Shown: in pieces, positions 14,198-14,552 of the stretch
How positions within the stretch are numbered: the first letter of the stretch is position 1
How the letters are laid out: each line of letters opens with the position of its first letter
Assembly (NCBI GenBank): GCA_036568605.1
Contig: DATCSE010000455.1
Coordinates: 1-14,552 of the forward strand
Origin: DATCSE01 sp036568605
Lineage (GTDB): Bacteria; Pseudomonadota; Gammaproteobacteria; Burkholderiales; Burkholderiaceae_C
Direction: 5' to 3'
Length of the DNA stretch: 14,552 nt
Notes under the pieces: generated by a model
Seen by the model: only the letters and a program-made list of their open reading frames with translations
Databases searched by the model: none
What the model was told of the DNA's origin: nothing
Made by a program: the position numbers and the translations under genes

Positions 14198-14552
14198 ATG
14201 ATGAATACCTTGGACCTCGTCTCTTATGGCCCGGTGATCCCGGTCATCGTGATCAACGAGCTGGCCGATGCCGTGCCGATGGCGCGTGCGCTGGTCGAAG
14301 GCGGCGTGCGCGTGCTCGAGGTGACGCTGCGCACGCCGGTGGCGCTGCGCTGCATGGAGGCGATCGCCCGCGACGTGCCCGAAGCGGTGCTCGGTGCCGG
14401 CACGATCCGCAGCGTTGCCGATGCGAAGGCGGCGAAGGATGTCGGCTGCGTGTTTGGCGTGAGCCCAGGGTACACGAGCCAGGTCGGGCTCGCCTGCCGC
14501 GAGCTGTTCGCCGGCATGCGCCGCAACGTGCTGAGCGCCGAGCAGGGCGCCT
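14198..14552 (+). CDS. eda: KDPG aldolase, 5' part, then replaced by edd sequence
   Basis: ATG at 14198 (a second at 14201) with GGAGA at 14186-14190, 19 bp after edd. Eda cleaves 2-keto-3-deoxy-6-phosphogluconate to pyruvate and glyceraldehyde-3-phosphate. Residues 4-100 are good Eda: VIPVIVINELADAVPMAR, GGVRVLEVTLRTP (with Glu41 and Arg45 of the active site), LGAGTI (65-70) and FGVSPGYTSQVGLAC. After Cys100 the family should go on to a PLLPGVAT-type segment and the Schiff-base lysine. Instead the frame reads RELFAGMRRNVLSAEQGA, the Edd C-terminus, from the second copy of a 57-bp repeat. The join keeps frame, and if the copy ran on as in edd the product would stop about four codons beyond the edge. 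Such a protein would lack the catalytic lysine. It is either an assembly or duplication junction, with an intact eda elsewhere, or a broken gene. Confidence 0.85.
   Translation, partial: MMNTLDLVSYGPVIPVIVINELADAVPMARALVEGGVRVLEVTLRTPVALRCMEAIARDVPEAVLGAGTIRSVADAKAAKDVGCVFGVSPGYTSQVGLACRELFAGMRRNVLSAEQGA
14496..14552. repeat. 57-bp perfect direct repeat, copy 2 (misplaced inside eda)
   Basis: Exact copy of 14108-14164 reaching the last base of the window. It begins within TGCCGCGAG, where native eda probably also has similar bases, so the join may have used a few bases of microhomology. It replaces the expected middle of eda. Confidence 0.98.

Noticed and set aside
1..14552. Defence system, prophage, integron or biosynthetic cluster
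   Set aside because: Every open frame I judged real belongs to a housekeeping or common accessory family; no nuclease, toxin, integrase, reverse transcriptase, CRISPR-like repeat array or megasynthase is visible on either strand.

Overview
The window is dense, GC-rich bacterial chromosome with short intergenic gaps. Gene content and protein style (a ChaC, a GcdH, a DUF748/AsmA-like giant, an Edd-Eda pair, Ala/Pro/Gly-rich linkers) point to a betaproteobacterium of the Burkholderiales. That placement is an inference from protein character, not from a marker gene. No rRNA, tRNA, CRISPR array, transposase, integrase, phage or plasmid gene is visible.

Layout. From 1 to 569 (minus) lies a 2-hydroxychromene-2-carboxylate isomerase-like protein cut by the window edge, divergent from an SDR-family protein at 642-1415 (plus). 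A YdcF/ElyC-type DUF218 membrane protein at 1450-2259 (minus) is divergent from a 1362-residue DUF748 (AsmA-like) envelope protein at 2467-6555. A repeat-rich gap with a long hairpin separates the latter from glutaryl-CoA dehydrogenase (6699-7895, minus), which diverges from msrA (7946-8488). Next come an unusual PAS-like plus receiver protein (8657-9373), pdxH (9387-10028, minus), a MobA/MocA-like nucleotidyltransferase (10230-10862), chaC (10885-11523, minus) and a small membrane-anchored OmpA-domain protein (11577-12113) followed by an intrinsic terminator. The window closes with edd (12331-14178) and the start of eda (from 14198), the Entner-Doudoroff pair, behind a good promoter that carries a palindromic operator.

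How the genes work together. Most are unrelated single-gene housekeeping or stress units: vitamin B6 synthesis, methionine sulfoxide repair, glutathione turnover, lysine/tryptophan/aromatic catabolism, envelope maintenance. The only clear pathway operon is edd-eda, which converts 6-phosphogluconate through KDPG to pyruvate and glyceraldehyde-3-phosphate.

Points of interest. I do not see a convincing undescribed multi-gene system. The strangest feature is at the right edge: the last 57 bases of the window, inside eda, are an exact copy of the 3' end of edd. This breaks eda after about 100 codons and signals either a tandem-duplication junction or an assembly artefact. Others are an SDR whose catalytic Tyr is Phe, a receiver protein that looks like a hybrid histidine kinase without its kinase core, and several palindromic regulatory structures.
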